Shown piece by piece: positions 7,929 through 17,434 of a stretch of DNA of 64,000 bases. Position 1 is the stretch's first letter; the number at the start of each line of letters is the position of its first letter. Below the pieces are notes generated by a model, which had not been told where the DNA came from, made no database searches, and saw only the letters and a list, made by a program, of their open reading frames with translations. Both the position numbers and the translations under genes were made by a program. The stretch comes from JADFQT01 sp965216025 (GTDB lineage Bacteria; Chloroflexota; Dehalococcoidia; Lucifugimonadales; UBA3495), in contig CBDCEX010000015.1 in assembly GCA_965216025.1 (NCBI GenBank), positions 434,001-498,000 on the forward strand. The letters run 5' to 3'.

Positions 7929-9917
7929 CCTAGAAACCCGGCTGAAAAGCCCTGCTGTGACGAGATGAGGCGGAGTTTAACCAGTGGACTGGGCCAGGTC
8001 TGAGACTAAGGGCGGCCCAGCTGGCAGCGACCAATATGAATTGGGCGGTAACGATGGGCGACCCGGTGGCGAACTCAGGGCAGGCTCCGGCGGCGGGCCG
8101 GTCCGGTCTATTCTCTGGTTTATTGGGGGAGGAGCCTGGACCCTGGGACATCATCCCCGTCTTGGTAGCCACCAGGGTCAGGTTGGCCACCGTGGCTGCC
8201 AGGAGTAGCTGATAAAGGGTCTTGGTCCGGCCAAAGTAGCGAGATTGGCGGACTCCCAGTTGAACCAGCCGAGCCAGGCGATGCTCGACCACCTGTCGCC
8301 GACTAGGGTATTCGGCAAAATCCTCACTCTGCTGGAAGGCCCGGGCTTGTTGCAGGAGCGCTTCCTGAGGGTGGAGGGTCACCGAACGGCCTTTGCCCTT
8401 GCTGCTGGCAATGCATTGGTCTCGCAGCGGGCATACGCCACAGACCGCCGGGTCGAATTGAAAACTCTGGGCCGGGTAGGTCTGACCCAACCGGTTGGTC
8501 CGGTTGCCCATGGTACGTAGCGTGTGGGTGACCTGCCCGGCCGGGCAGGTGCAGGCGCCAGCCGTCAGGTCGATCTGGAAGTCTTCTTTGGGGAAGTGGT
8601 CTTTTCTGGGACGACCCGGCACCTTGGCTATTAGCGTCCGGTCGGCATCGGCAAAGGCCTGCCGCGTCCCGCCATCTCCATAGGCCGCATCCCCAATGGT
8701 CTCCTCCACCGCTATGCCCGTGTTCTCTTCACTCTGCTCCACCAGTTCCAGGACTCCGGTGTTGTCACCGGCATTGCCGGGCAGAATGTCTACCGCGGTC
8801 ACCAGTTGGGAATCGGTATCCACCACCACGGCAGCCTTATGTCCGTCGAAGCGTTTGCTGCTGCTTTTGCGCCCATGGCGCATCTCCGGGTCGTGCGCCG
8901 AAGGGACCCGGTCCCGGCTTACGCCATCCTTCCGGGCCGGACCATCCTCCTGCCGTTCCACATCTTGCAAGAGGAGTTGCCCCAAGAGTTCCGCTGCTTC
9001 TCCAATAGCCTGGCGCTCAGGACTATCTGCGGGAAATCTACCTTGGGCCTGACGGGCCAGTTCCAATACCAGGTCAGCATCGGCTACTATCTTCTGCAGT
9101 AAGGCTTGCCGCTCCTTCTTGTTGTCCCAGTCAATCCCCGCCTCTCCCTTCACACTGGAGCCAAAGTAAAGCTCCAGGCCGTGTCTCAAGGCCCACTCCT
9201 CGGCCCGGGTCCCATCCAGTTGGGCCAATGCCCTGACCACCTGGACTATGCCGTCGGCCAGCAGGTTGTAGGTGTCCTTGACCGCTCCCCGACCCAGAAT
9301 GTAGGTAGTGTCCACCGCCACCTTCATCCGCCGTCCTTTCAGGCAGCCGGTCTGCCGGGCGAATTGGAGGCTGCGCTGAAAGACGGCCCGCACCTGGTCG
9401 TGGAGGATCAGCTGGGCTCGAAACAGTTGCAGGGTGCTCTTGACAAAGGGACGGTCCTCCACCTCAATCCCCAACGCCACCTTCCACCGAATATCGAAAT
9501 CCGCCCTCTGCTTGGCTTCCAGGTCGCTAACTTTGTCGTAGGCTTGCAGCAACAGCGCGGTGGCCACCAGACTGGGAGGCACGCTGTCCCGGCCATTGTC
9601 TGGGCAATACAGTTCGGCGAAATCTTCGTCCCGAAATAGCTGACCCCGCAGGGAGGCCAGGAAGCCGTAGAAGGAGCCGCGACCCACATAGTCCAGGTAG
9701 AGATGGTCCGCTTCCAGGAACCCCAGCTGTTTAGAGCGTTTTCCCAGCATCCCCTGCCTCCCACACCCATTAAATTCTCCTGCCCATTATATCGGACTAG
9801 CCTGGATCAGGGTACTTTTCGGCCGATCCTCTAGGTGCTAGGTTGTCACTAGTACAGGTGGGCTGAAAAGCCGACGAAACCTTGGGGAGAATCGGGGTTT
9901 CCGTCCGAGTTTCTAGG
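7929..9917 (-). mobile_element. IS1182-like insertion sequence
   Basis: A transposase gene flanked by imperfect inverted repeats: CCTAGAAACCCGG at 7929 and, reversed, CCTAGAAACTCGG ending at 9917. No clean target duplication was found, so the exact ends are provisional. It lies just upstream of larE and abuts an IS630-like element on its right. Confidence 0.65.
7930..9750 (-). CDS. IS1182-family transposase
   Basis: 606 residues. The N-terminal DUF772-like region (SFYGFLASLRGQLFRDEDFA, then CPDNGRDSVPPSLV) is followed by a DDE core: VAVDTTYILG supplies the first Asp, FDGHKAAVVVDTDS and IGDAAYGDGGTR the middle part, and VEHRLARLVQLG with RSRYFGRTK the end. A zinc-binding segment lies between (ACTCPAG, CGVCPLRDQC). 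The frame is intact, and its stop codon lies inside the left terminal repeat, giving a low-complexity 70-residue tail that may be read-out past the usual end. Probably active or recently active. Confidence 0.88.
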   Translation of the reverse strand: MLGKRSKQLGFLEADHLYLDYVGRGSFYGFLASLRGQLFRDEDFAELYCPDNGRDSVPPSLVATALLLQAYDKVSDLEAKQRADFDIRWKVALGIEVEDRPFVKSTLQLFRAQLILHDQVRAVFQRSLQFARQTGCLKGRRMKVAVDTTYILGRGAVKDTYNLLADGIVQVVRALAQLDGTRAEEWALRHGLELYFGSSVKGEAGIDWDNKKERQALLQKIVADADLVLELARQAQGRFPADSPERQAIGEAAELLGQLLLQDVERQEDGPARKDGVSRDRVPSAHDPEMRHGRKSSSKRFDGHKAAVVVDTDSQLVTAVDILPGNAGDNTGVLELVEQSEENTGIAVEETIGDAAYGDGGTRQAFADADRTLIAKVPGRPRKDHFPKEDFQIDLTAGACTCPAGQVTHTLRTMGNRTNRLGQTYPAQSFQFDPAVCGVCPLRDQCIASSKGKGRSVTLHPQEALLQQARAFQQSEDFAEYPSRRQVVEHRLARLVQLGVRQSRYFGRTKTLYQLLLAATVANLTLVATKTGMMSQGPGSSPNKPENRPDRPAAGACPEFATGSPIVTAQFILVAASWAALSLRPGPVHWLNSASSRHSRAFQPGF

Positions 9918-9947
9918 TTGTCACTAGTACAGGTGGGCTGAAAAGCC
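9838..9947. repeat. 35-bp direct repeats at an IS junction
   Basis: The same 35 bases, starting CTAGGTTGTCACTAGTACAG and ending GGCTGAAAAGCC, occur at 9838-9872 and 9913-9947. They include the left end of the IS630-like element and a small hairpin (GGGCT-GAAA-AGCCC in the second copy). The first copy is probably a leftover IS end. Confidence 0.85.
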
Positions 9948-9988
9948 CGAGTAGTATAATGAGCGCGTTGAGGTTGGAGAGATGAAGT

Positions 9989-10471
9989 GTGGTGGTGAAG
10001 GCGATGCGTGGACCGAAACCTCCCGTGGTGGAATTATCCCCGGAAGAGCAGCAAGGATTGGAAACCCTGGTGCGCCGATATAGCACCCCCCAGCAGTTGG
10101 CCCGGCGAGGCAGAATCATTCTGTCTGCCGCGGCTGGCCTGAACAACAGCCAAATAGCCCGCGAAGTGGGCCTGGATGTGGATACGGTACGGTTCTGGCG
10201 CAACCGCTGGCTGGGGCTACAGGCAGCCATTCTGGAAGACCTGAGTATAGAAGAAAGGTTGCGGGATGCGCCTCGTCCTGGGGCTCCCGCCCGGATCACC
10301 CCAGAGCAAGTTTGCCAGATCATGTCCCTGGCTTGTGAGGCCCCCAGCCAGTGCGGTCGTCCTATCAGCCAGTGGACCAGCCGGGAATTGGCTGATGAGA
10401 TCATCGAAAAAGGCATCGTAGAACGGATTTCCCCCCGTCATGCGGCCAGGCTTCTAGAAAGGGGGACCTGA
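9989..10471 (+). CDS. IS630 transposase, N-terminal frame (HTH)
   Basis: 160 residues with a helix-turn-helix region (LARRGRIILSAAAGLNNSQI, then AREVGLDVDTVRFWRNRW) and a second DNA-binding segment with WTSRELADEI. It ends at a TGA just after the run AGGGGGA. A -1 slip of the GGG codon on that run gives ERGDLKPHR and continues directly into the DDE frame that starts about 10466, so the two frames probably make one protein by frameshifting. Confidence 0.75.
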   Translation: MVVKAMRGPKPPVVELSPEEQQGLETLVRRYSTPQQLARRGRIILSAAAGLNNSQIAREVGLDVDTVRFWRNRWLGLQAAILEDLSIEERLRDAPRPGAPARITPEQVCQIMSLACEAPSQCGRPISQWTSRELADEIIEKGIVERISPRHAARLLERGT

Positions 10472-10494
10472 AACCCCACCGGATACGCTATTGG

Positions 10495-11214
10495 TTGACA
10501 CCCTCCGGGGACGAGCACTATGACGCCAAAGTCACTGACATCTGCGATCTGTACCGAGAAGCTCCCGCCTTGGTCCAATCTGGGGAGCGAGTGATGAGCA
10601 CTGATGAGTTGACCGGAGTACAGGCCCTGGAGCGCAAACATCCTGGGTTGCCCTTGGCGCCGGGGAAGGTGGAACGGCGGGAGTTTGAGTACATCCGGCA
10701 TGGTACACGCTCCTTCATCATCAGTCGGGATGTGGTGACGGGTCAGATTGTTGAGCCCTATGGGGGGCCCAGACGTACCGAAGCGGACTTTCTGCAGCAT
10801 GTGGAGGCAGTGATCGCTAGCGATAGGGCGGCCCAGCGGTGGCATTTTGTGGTGGACAACCTGGACACGCACCGTTCTGAATCTCTAGTGCGCTGGGTAG
10901 CCAGAGAGTCTGGGCTGGACCTGGAGTTGGGTAAGAAGGGCAAGTGGGGCACATTGGCGAACCGAGAGTCCCGGGCCGCATTTCTCAGCGATCCCAGCCA
11001 CTGTATCGTGTTTCACTACACCCCCAAGCACACGTCATGGATGAACCAAGTGGAAATCTGGCTGAGCATTCTGGTGCGAAAACTGCTACAGCGAGGGTCA
11101 TTCAGATCGGTCACCGATCTGAAACAGAAGGTGTGGGACTTCATCGACTATTACAACCGGACCATGGCAAAGCCCTTCAAATGGACTTACCAAGGCAAGG
11201 TGCTGGTCGCATGA
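10495..11214 (+). CDS. IS630 transposase, C-terminal DDE frame
   Basis: 239 residues given from the first TTG, although translation probably enters by a -1 shift upstream. DDE motifs: STDELTGVQALE gives the first Asp, FVVDNLDTHRS the second, and YTPKHTSWMNQVEIW the Glu. It ends YYNRTMAKPFKWTYQGK as in many family members. The frame is intact. Confidence 0.8.
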   Translation: MTPSGDEHYDAKVTDICDLYREAPALVQSGERVMSTDELTGVQALERKHPGLPLAPGKVERREFEYIRHGTRSFIISRDVVTGQIVEPYGGPRRTEADFLQHVEAVIASDRAAQRWHFVVDNLDTHRSESLVRWVARESGLDLELGKKGKWGTLANRESRAAFLSDPSHCIVFHYTPKHTSWMNQVEIWLSILVRKLLQRGSFRSVTDLKQKVWDFIDYYNRTMAKPFKWTYQGKVLVA

Positions 11215-11494
11215 ACTGCCGGGTTATTTACGCCAACCTGTACTAGTGGGAAAGTGGAAATTCGCTTTCGTCGAGAATATTACGTATTCGAGTGGCCCTC
11301 TTATACGTTTTCTCAATGAAGAATGCGTGTTTTAGGCATGGTAGCGGCGCCAGCGCTTGGCCGGCCTGCTAGAATTCCCGGAAACAATCCCGGAAACAAT
11401 TACTGAATAGTCGTTCCTCTACTTGGGCGTCCCAGCTTTTTCCCGGGGCCGAGGTTTAAAGGGGCCCGGTTCAAACTTGAGAGCGAGGGGAAAA

Positions 11495-13561
11495 ATGATT
11501 AGTCCGCATACTCCGAAGATGATACGGCGCCTCAAGACGGTGGCGGAGCCCTCCCTCTCCCCCGACGGCAGCAGGCTGGCCTATACCCTGGGCTGGGTGG
11601 ACCCGGGTCTTATGGAGAGCCGGTCGCGCATAATGGTGGCGGATCTGGCCGGCGGGGAAGAAGAATTCACCCAGGGCCCCAAGGATACCAACGCCAAATT
11701 CTCTCCCGACGCACGCCTACTGGCCTTTTTGCGGCCGGTCCCTGGCCCGACAAATAACCCGACAAATTCCTCACAGCTGACCGGCGCTTCACGGGCCCAA
11801 GCCTTGTCTTCAAAGCAGACAGGGCAGCCGGCCCAACCCAAGCAGCTGTGGGTGATCTCCACGTCCGGCGGCGAGTCCCGGCCCCTAAACTCCGTCGCCG
11901 TCAGCGGCGACATCATCGACTACGCCTGGTCGCCCGATGGACGGAGCATAGTATTTTCCGCCGGCGTACCGGCCGCGACGGGCGGCGAGAGTGGGGAGCC
12001 TGAAGTAGCACCACGGGTTATCGAAGTGCGTCACCTACATTACCGCCACGACACCCTGGGATGGCGAGGTGATTCCCACTTTCATCTGTTTCTGGCCGAC
12101 GTCACCAGCGGGGAAACCAGCCAGCTCACCGATGGGGACTGGGATGACACCGCCCCGATTTGGTCTCCCGATGGCGCCCATATCGCCTTCGTGTCCGGCA
12201 GAAAAGAGGATCGGGACATCCGGGATGGAACCGAAGCCTACGTGATCTCCGCCTCGGGTGGCGAGCCCCAACTGTGGTCAGCGGGCCTGGCCGGAGTGGG
12301 AGCCCTGGCCTGGTCCCCGCACGGCGACAAACTGGTAGCCGTGGCCTCAGAGTCGCCGGGCTACATGGTTGTCTGGCAGGGCTGGTTGTACCTCCTGGAA
12401 CCGGGAAGCCCTCCCCAACGGCTTACCGATGACTCTTTCCGGCCTTGCCTGGGGTTCCCCCCTTGGAGCAGATCCCCGGAAATCCGCTGGACCCGAGACG
12501 TGCGCATCCTCTTGCTGGGAGACTCCCGCGGGGAGTCCTACCTGTATCAGGTATCCGCTGTCACCGGGGAAGCGACAACCCTGCTGGGCGGCGGATGCCA
12601 GAGTACCGACCTGGCTCTGGATGCCGGCTCGGAAACGGCAGCGATTCTTTCCTCATCCCCTAGCGCTCCAGCCGATTTGCAATGTCATGGGCTAGCCCCA
12701 AAACCCAATCCGCTCTGCCAGCCCGTCAAACACAACCGAGAATATCTCCAGCAGCATCCGCCGGCGACCCTGGAGCGGCTCACCGTAGGCCGGGGCGATC
12801 ACCAGTTAGATTGTCGGCTGTTCCTTCCTCCTGATTTCGACCCGGCCCGACCATATCCCCTGGTGCTGGATATCCACGGAGGGCCCAACGGCGCATTTTA
12901 CGATTCTTTTTTGACATGGCAGCAGTTGCTGGCGACCAACGGCTATCTGTTGCTGGCCGTCAATCCCCGGGGTTCCTCTACCTACGGCGAAGACTTCATG
13001 ATGGCGGTTTTGGACGATTGGGGAGGCGAGGACTACCTGGATTTGATGGAGGCGGTGGACCGGCTGGCGGAACGGTCCTATGTGGATGAAACCAGATTGG
13101 GCGTGCACGGCTACAGCTATGGCGGTTACATGGCCAGCTGGATTGTGGGTCAGACCAACCGCTTTCGGGCAGCAGTGGTGGGAGCGCCCTGCATCGACCT
13201 GTTCAGCATGTACGGAACATCGGACATCGGTGTGACCTTTGGCGAGGCCCAGTGGAACAGCGACTTGTCCCTTCTGGACGGCCAGCCACTGGACCAGCTC
13301 GCCCTGAAATTGTTGCGCCGCTCACCCATTACCTACGCCCCGGCGGTAGAGACTCCGGTGCTGCTGCTCCACGGCGAGGCGGACCTGCGCTGCCCCATTG
13401 GCCAGAGCGAGGCATACTTCACGGTTTTGAAGCGGCTGGGCAAGGTGGTGGAAATGGTCCGGTTCCCCGACTGCTCCCACCTTTTTCTACGCCAGGGACA
13501 CCCCAGATTGCGGGAGGAGTACCTGGCCCGCACCCTGGGCTGGTTCCAGAAGTATCTGTAA
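11495..13561 (+). CDS. S9 family prolyl/acylaminoacyl peptidase
   Basis: 688 residues from the ATG at 11495, chosen because GAGCGAGGGG stands just upstream; an earlier in-frame start at 11423 would add 24 residues of poor quality. The N-terminal two thirds is a WD40-like beta propeller (SPDGSRLAYTLGWVD, SPDGRSIVFSAG, SPDGAHIAFVSG). The C-terminal third is an alpha/beta hydrolase with the nucleophile in GYSYGG (Ser about residue 540), Asp in HGEADLRCP and His in FPDCSHLF. It cleaves short peptides or blocked N-terminal residues, probably in the cytoplasm since no signal peptide is seen. It stands alone, downstream of the IS630 element. Confidence 0.9.
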   Translation: MISPHTPKMIRRLKTVAEPSLSPDGSRLAYTLGWVDPGLMESRSRIMVADLAGGEEEFTQGPKDTNAKFSPDARLLAFLRPVPGPTNNPTNSSQLTGASRAQALSSKQTGQPAQPKQLWVISTSGGESRPLNSVAVSGDIIDYAWSPDGRSIVFSAGVPAATGGESGEPEVAPRVIEVRHLHYRHDTLGWRGDSHFHLFLADVTSGETSQLTDGDWDDTAPIWSPDGAHIAFVSGRKEDRDIRDGTEAYVISASGGEPQLWSAGLAGVGALAWSPHGDKLVAVASESPGYMVVWQGWLYLLEPGSPPQRLTDDSFRPCLGFPPWSRSPEIRWTRDVRILLLGDSRGESYLYQVSAVTGEATTLLGGGCQSTDLALDAGSETAAILSSSPSAPADLQCHGLAPKPNPLCQPVKHNREYLQQHPPATLERLTVGRGDHQLDCRLFLPPDFDPARPYPLVLDIHGGPNGAFYDSFLTWQQLLATNGYLLLAVNPRGSSTYGEDFMMAVLDDWGGEDYLDLMEAVDRLAERSYVDETRLGVHGYSYGGYMASWIVGQTNRFRAAVVGAPCIDLFSMYGTSDIGVTFGEAQWNSDLSLLDGQPLDQLALKLLRRSPITYAPAVETPVLLLHGEADLRCPIGQSEAYFTVLKRLGKVVEMVRFPDCSHLFLRQGHPRLREEYLARTLGWFQKYL

Positions 13562-13653
13562 CCGGCGCCACTGACACCGCCGTCTTGTAAATCGTACATC
13601 CGTTCTATATTGTAATAGCTCCTACCGGTTATTATTCCAAAAGGAGCCCTTTC

Positions 13654-13965
13654 ATGACTACCGTGATCATCAGCCCACGTCACACTGCTACCCCACGGCC
13701 AGACGGCCCGCTGGTGCCCGTCGAGATCAAACCTGCCGAAGAAACGGGCAAGTATTGGCTCAAACAAGCCGGGCAGCTTCCCGTCCTGGCGGCCATGAAG
13801 AATGTTTGGAAGATCACCGAAGCGCCGGATGGGGCGTGGCCGCGGCTGCGAATGAATTTCCGGGCTACTAGCGAGGACGGGCAGCAGTTCCGGCTTTTTC
13901 AGGATTTATTGGAGGGCAAGTGGTACCGGGATCTGGCGCCATCGGCTCACGGCAAGGTTCGATAG
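13654..13965 (+). CDS. conserved-looking hypothetical protein, 103 aa
   Basis: AAAAGGAGCC eight bases before the ATG is a good ribosome site. The protein starts MTTVIISPRHTATPRPDGPL and has a basic, Trp-containing C-terminal half (FRLFQDLLEGKWYRDLAPS). No known domain is visible. The body, which mentions VWKITEAPDGAWPRLRMNF, looks like a small beta-rich fold that could bind ligand or protein. It is a single gene between the S9 peptidase and rplS. Likely real, function unknown. Confidence 0.6.
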   Translation: MTTVIISPRHTATPRPDGPLVPVEIKPAEETGKYWLKQAGQLPVLAAMKNVWKITEAPDGAWPRLRMNFRATSEDGQQFRLFQDLLEGKWYRDLAPSAHGKVR

Positions 13966-14387
13966 ACCCTTGGGCAACCAAGCCCTCGTGTTGACGGCCC
14001 GGTGTTAATGGCAATACCGGCAAAAAGTGAGGTCGCCTGGGGAATTTAAAAATAAATAATCAGGCGGCCCGGTGGCAGCGCCGACCGGACAAACCCGGTT
14101 ACCAAAAAGCCCGTTCCCAATGCGGCGCTAATTTATATACGTCGGGTTCCCGACAATGGATTGAATAAGAAGGATTGAATTCTCGGCCGATCGGTCGCTA
14201 CTGCATCACCCGCGGATGCTATCCCGATTCCCGCTCTCCGCCTACTCATAGGACTGGCCGTCCTGTCAGACTCCACAATAACCTCAGCCTGACCGTATCA
14301 ACTGCGCGGCCCCTGTGGTATGCTTTTATTCGGCGTTTGGAGGCGTGTCCCCAGACCCCAATGGAACTCGATTAAAAGGGAAAAGGC
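13966..14387. other. intergenic region upstream of rplS
   Basis: About 420 bases with no convincing gene and no tRNA-like fold. There is an A/T-rich patch at about 14047-14060, and a TATGCT -10-like hexamer near 14319 before rplS without a good -35. It probably contains the rplS promoter and leader. Confidence 0.4.
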
Positions 14388-14768
14388 ATGGACGCAGCGC
14401 AGTTGGTCAAACCGGAAAACAGCCCCCAGCTTCCCGTTTTTGGCGCGGGGGATACCGTGCGGGTTAACTTCCGCATCCGCGAGGGGGACCGGGAGCGCGT
14501 GCAGGCTTTCCAAGGCGTGGTGATTCGCCGCCAAAATGGTACCAGCCCGGCGGCCAACTTCACGGTTCGAAGAATCACAGGCGGCATCGGCATTGAGCGA
14601 ATCTTTCCCCTCCATTCGCCGTTAATCGATTCGCTGGAAGTCACTCGCCAGGGCTCGGTGCGCCGCGCCAAGCTGTATTACTTGCGGGGATTGCAAGGGC
14701 GGGCCGCCCGGATCAAGGAGAAGGCTCTAGTCCGCAGACCCCGAAACCCCACGCCAGGGCAGTCTTAA
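14388..14768 (+). CDS. rplS: 50S ribosomal protein L19
   Basis: 126 residues with the L19 core: FGAGDTVRVNFRIREGDRER, VQAFQGVVIRR, FTVRRITGGIGIERIFPLHS, and KLYYLRGLQGRAARIKE at the end. L19 sits at the 30S/50S interface of the ribosome. AAAAGGGAAAAGG precedes the ATG. In many bacteria it follows trmD; here it stands before priA with 35 bases between, so the two may be co-transcribed. The length is usual for the family, with a short extra N-terminus. Confidence 0.96.
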   Translation: MDAAQLVKPENSPQLPVFGAGDTVRVNFRIREGDRERVQAFQGVVIRRQNGTSPAANFTVRRITGGIGIERIFPLHSPLIDSLEVTRQGSVRRAKLYYLRGLQGRAARIKEKALVRRPRNPTPGQS

Positions 14769-14802
14769 CTCCACCGAGAAGCCATCCTGGGATGGCCGTG
14801 AC

Positions 14803-17301
14803 ATGCGATACGCGGAAGTAGCCGTCGATGCGCCGGTTTCTCATTCCCGCACCTTCTCCTACAGTATTCCGGATAACTTCTCCGTCGAGCCGGGCCAACT
14901 GGTCTGGGTGCCCTTCGGTCGCCGTCTGATCCAGGGATTGGTGGTCCAGCTGTCCCCCACCGCGCAAGTCGAAACCACCCGCGATATACTGCAGCCGCTG
15001 GAACCCTCGCCCTTGGTCAGTCCCATTGGCCTCTCGCTGGGTTTTTGGCTAAGCCGATACTACTTCTGCTCCCTCTTCGAATGCCTGTCCCTCCTTTTGC
15101 CACCCGGTTTCAAAGCGCAAGTGCGTTCTCGGGTTTCTGCCACCCCAGCCGCCGAGGAGGAATCGGCTTCCTTAAATCAACCGGGCTCCTGGCGTCCGCA
15201 AACCGCGGAGGCTATGCGAAAACTGGCCAACACCCGCCAGATGGGCGAAGGGGAATTCACCCATTTGCTGGGCCGCAATGGTAGTCGAGAGGTAAATCGG
15301 TTGGTCGATTCGGGTCTGGTGCGGCGACAGGTAGACTTGCCCCGCGCCAGGACCTTCCGTTACGAAAGTTACCTGATACCCGCATTTGGTGCGGCAGCTG
15401 GCGAACCAGCCGGCAGCCAGAAGCTTTCCACCCGCCAGTCCAAGCTGTTGGAGGCGGTCCAATCTTACAACCAGGGGTATCCGGTTAGCTTGGCCAACAA
15501 AGAGTTCGGGCGCCCAACCAGCATGAGCATGGTGGAGAGGGGTCTGCTGGCCCTGGAGTGGATACGGGAAGAAAGGGCGCCCCTGGTGGCCAATAACTCG
15601 GCGGGTAGCCCAACCTCTCCGGCGCCGTCGCTAATCCTCACGCCCATGCAGGCGGACGCCGTAACCCGCATCATCCAGGCAATTGACGACTCCCGGGCCA
15701 TTACCGGCCCGAACCTCCAGCCCGGCAACTTCCTGCTCCATGGAGTGACGGGCAGCGGAAAAACTGAGGTGTACCTGCGGGCGATGGAGCGGGTGATCAG
15801 CGCGGGGCAACAGACCATATTCCTGGTTCCGGAGATTTCCCTCACTCCCCAAACGGTGAGCAGGCTGGCCGAACGGTTCCCGGGCCGGGTGGCGGTGATT
15901 CATAGCCGCATGAAAGCCCGCGAAAAATTCGACCAGTGGTGGCAGATACGGGACGGCGAGTACGACGTTGTGGTGGGTCCTCGCAGCGCTCTTTTTGCCC
16001 CGGTCCCCGACCTGGGCTTAATCGTTATTGACGAGGAGCACGAGTGGACTTACAAGCAGGAGGAAGCCCAGCCGTTGTATGACGCTCGAACCGCCGCCCT
16101 GGAATTAGCCCGTCTGACCGGGGCGGTGGTGGTTAGGGGCAGCGCCACCCCCGACGTAGAGACCTATTACCAAGCCAGCACGGGGCAGACCATCCGGGGC
16201 CGGACCCGCCTGCTGGAGCTACCCGACCGCATCGGCTCTCCACAGGAAGGTCAAGAGGAAGGTCAAAAACCGGCGCTGGCTCAGGTAAAAATCTGCGACA
16301 TGCGGGAGGAATTACGGGAGGGCAACCGGAGCATTTTCAGCCGGGAACTGGCCCAGGAACTGAAAGAGTGCGTCAACACCAACCATCAGGCAATTCTCTT
16401 CCTCAATCGCCGGGGCAGCGCTCCCTTCGTGCAATGCCGGGACTGCGGATACGTTCTCAACTGCCGTAGCTGCGCCGTGACGCTGACCTTCCACTCCACC
16501 ATAGCCCGGTTGGTATGCCACCGCTGCAACCGCCGCACTCGGACACCCCGTCGCTGCCGTCAGTGCGGTGGGGAACGGATTCGTCAGCTGGGCATCGGCA
16601 CTCAGCGAGTGGTCGACGAAGTAACCGGTTTGCTGCCGGGGATAAGTGTGGAGCGCTGGGACGCCGACTCCTCCCGCAGCGGGACTGGTCCGGAGCAGAC
16701 CATGGCCGGGCTGGCCAGCGGCGAGATTCAGGTGTTGGTTGGCACCCAGATGGTGGCTAAGGGGCTGGACCTCCCCAGGGTGACCCTGGTCGGCGCGATC
16801 CTGGCTGATGTGGGACTGCATCTACCCGATTTTAGAGCCGGTGAAAGGGCCTTCAGCCTGCTCTGCCAGGTCGCCGGCCGGGCCGGCCGGGGCCCGGATC
16901 CAGGCCGGGTAATCATCCAGACCTACAGTCCCGAGCACTACGCGGTAGCGGCGGCGGCCACGCAGGATTACTCCGCCATGTACCGGCGGGAAATTCAGAC
17001 TCGCCAGGCGCAAGGAAATCCCCCGTTCAACCAGCTAGCCCAGATCAGATTTCAGGACCTCAGCGCCACGGCCTGCCAGCGTCAGGCGACGGCGCTGGCC
17101 CGGCTGCTGCGGCAGAGAGTAGCGGCTCGGGGGTTGGCCGACGTCGAGATTGCCGGCCCGGCTCCGGGCATACCGGAGCGGATCCGTGGCCATTATCGTT
17201 GGAACCTACTGGTTAGAGGACGTAATCTGCACCGGTTTCTTGAAGACGTGAGGCTTCCCCCCAATGGCGTAGTGGACCTTGATCCGGCGCATCTCCTTTA
17301 G
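14803..17301 (+). CDS. priA: primosomal replication restart helicase PriA
   Basis: 832 residues. PriA is the 3'-5' helicase that reloads the replisome at stalled forks. Visible parts: an N-terminal 3'-DNA-binding domain (VDAPVSHSRTFSYSIPD), a Walker A GVTGSGKTEVY near residue 315, DEEH near 410, the zinc-binding insertion with paired cysteines (CRDCGYVLNCRSC, CHRCNRR, CRQCGG) about 545-590, and motif VI QVAGRAGRG. It follows rplS at 35 bases. All key residues are present and length is in the normal range (about 730-830). Confidence 0.95.
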   Translation: MRYAEVAVDAPVSHSRTFSYSIPDNFSVEPGQLVWVPFGRRLIQGLVVQLSPTAQVETTRDILQPLEPSPLVSPIGLSLGFWLSRYYFCSLFECLSLLLPPGFKAQVRSRVSATPAAEEESASLNQPGSWRPQTAEAMRKLANTRQMGEGEFTHLLGRNGSREVNRLVDSGLVRRQVDLPRARTFRYESYLIPAFGAAAGEPAGSQKLSTRQSKLLEAVQSYNQGYPVSLANKEFGRPTSMSMVERGLLALEWIREERAPLVANNSAGSPTSPAPSLILTPMQADAVTRIIQAIDDSRAITGPNLQPGNFLLHGVTGSGKTEVYLRAMERVISAGQQTIFLVPEISLTPQTVSRLAERFPGRVAVIHSRMKAREKFDQWWQIRDGEYDVVVGPRSALFAPVPDLGLIVIDEEHEWTYKQEEAQPLYDARTAALELARLTGAVVVRGSATPDVETYYQASTGQTIRGRTRLLELPDRIGSPQEGQEEGQKPALAQVKICDMREELREGNRSIFSRELAQELKECVNTNHQAILFLNRRGSAPFVQCRDCGYVLNCRSCAVTLTFHSTIARLVCHRCNRRTRTPRRCRQCGGERIRQLGIGTQRVVDEVTGLLPGISVERWDADSSRSGTGPEQTMAGLASGEIQVLVGTQMVAKGLDLPRVTLVGAILADVGLHLPDFRAGERAFSLLCQVAGRAGRGPDPGRVIIQTYSPEHYAVAAAATQDYSAMYRREIQTRQAQGNPPFNQLAQIRFQDLSATACQRQATALARLLRQRVAARGLADVEIAGPAPGIPERIRGHYRWNLLVRGRNLHRFLEDVRLPPNGVVDLDPAHLL

Positions 17302-17434
17302 GGCCCCATGCCGGAGCTTTACACCCTCAAACTGCCCCAGATATAATCTTGATATAATTCGTTTCCATTTCTCATGGAGTCAGTCCCATCGAGCCAGTCC
17401 CATCAAGCCAGCCCGGCGAATGAGGTGATTCCCA

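Larger units (their letters stand above)
9927..11243 (+). mobile_element. IS630-family element (two-ORF type)
   Basis: Ends are GTACAGGTGGGC at left and, inverted, GTACAGGTTGGC at right, each flanked by TA, the duplicated target of this family. The symmetry extends a little further (CACTAGTACAGGT on both sides). Length is 1317 bp with two transposase frames. Confidence 0.75.

Noticed and set aside
11423..11494. Earlier start for the S9 peptidase
   Set aside because: The added 24 residues are basic and Gly-rich without a ribosome site, while GAGCGAGGGG precedes ATG 11495.
13966..14387. tRNA or small structured RNA upstream of rplS
   Set aside because: No cloverleaf with a GTTCRA T-loop or CCA end could be found on either strand.
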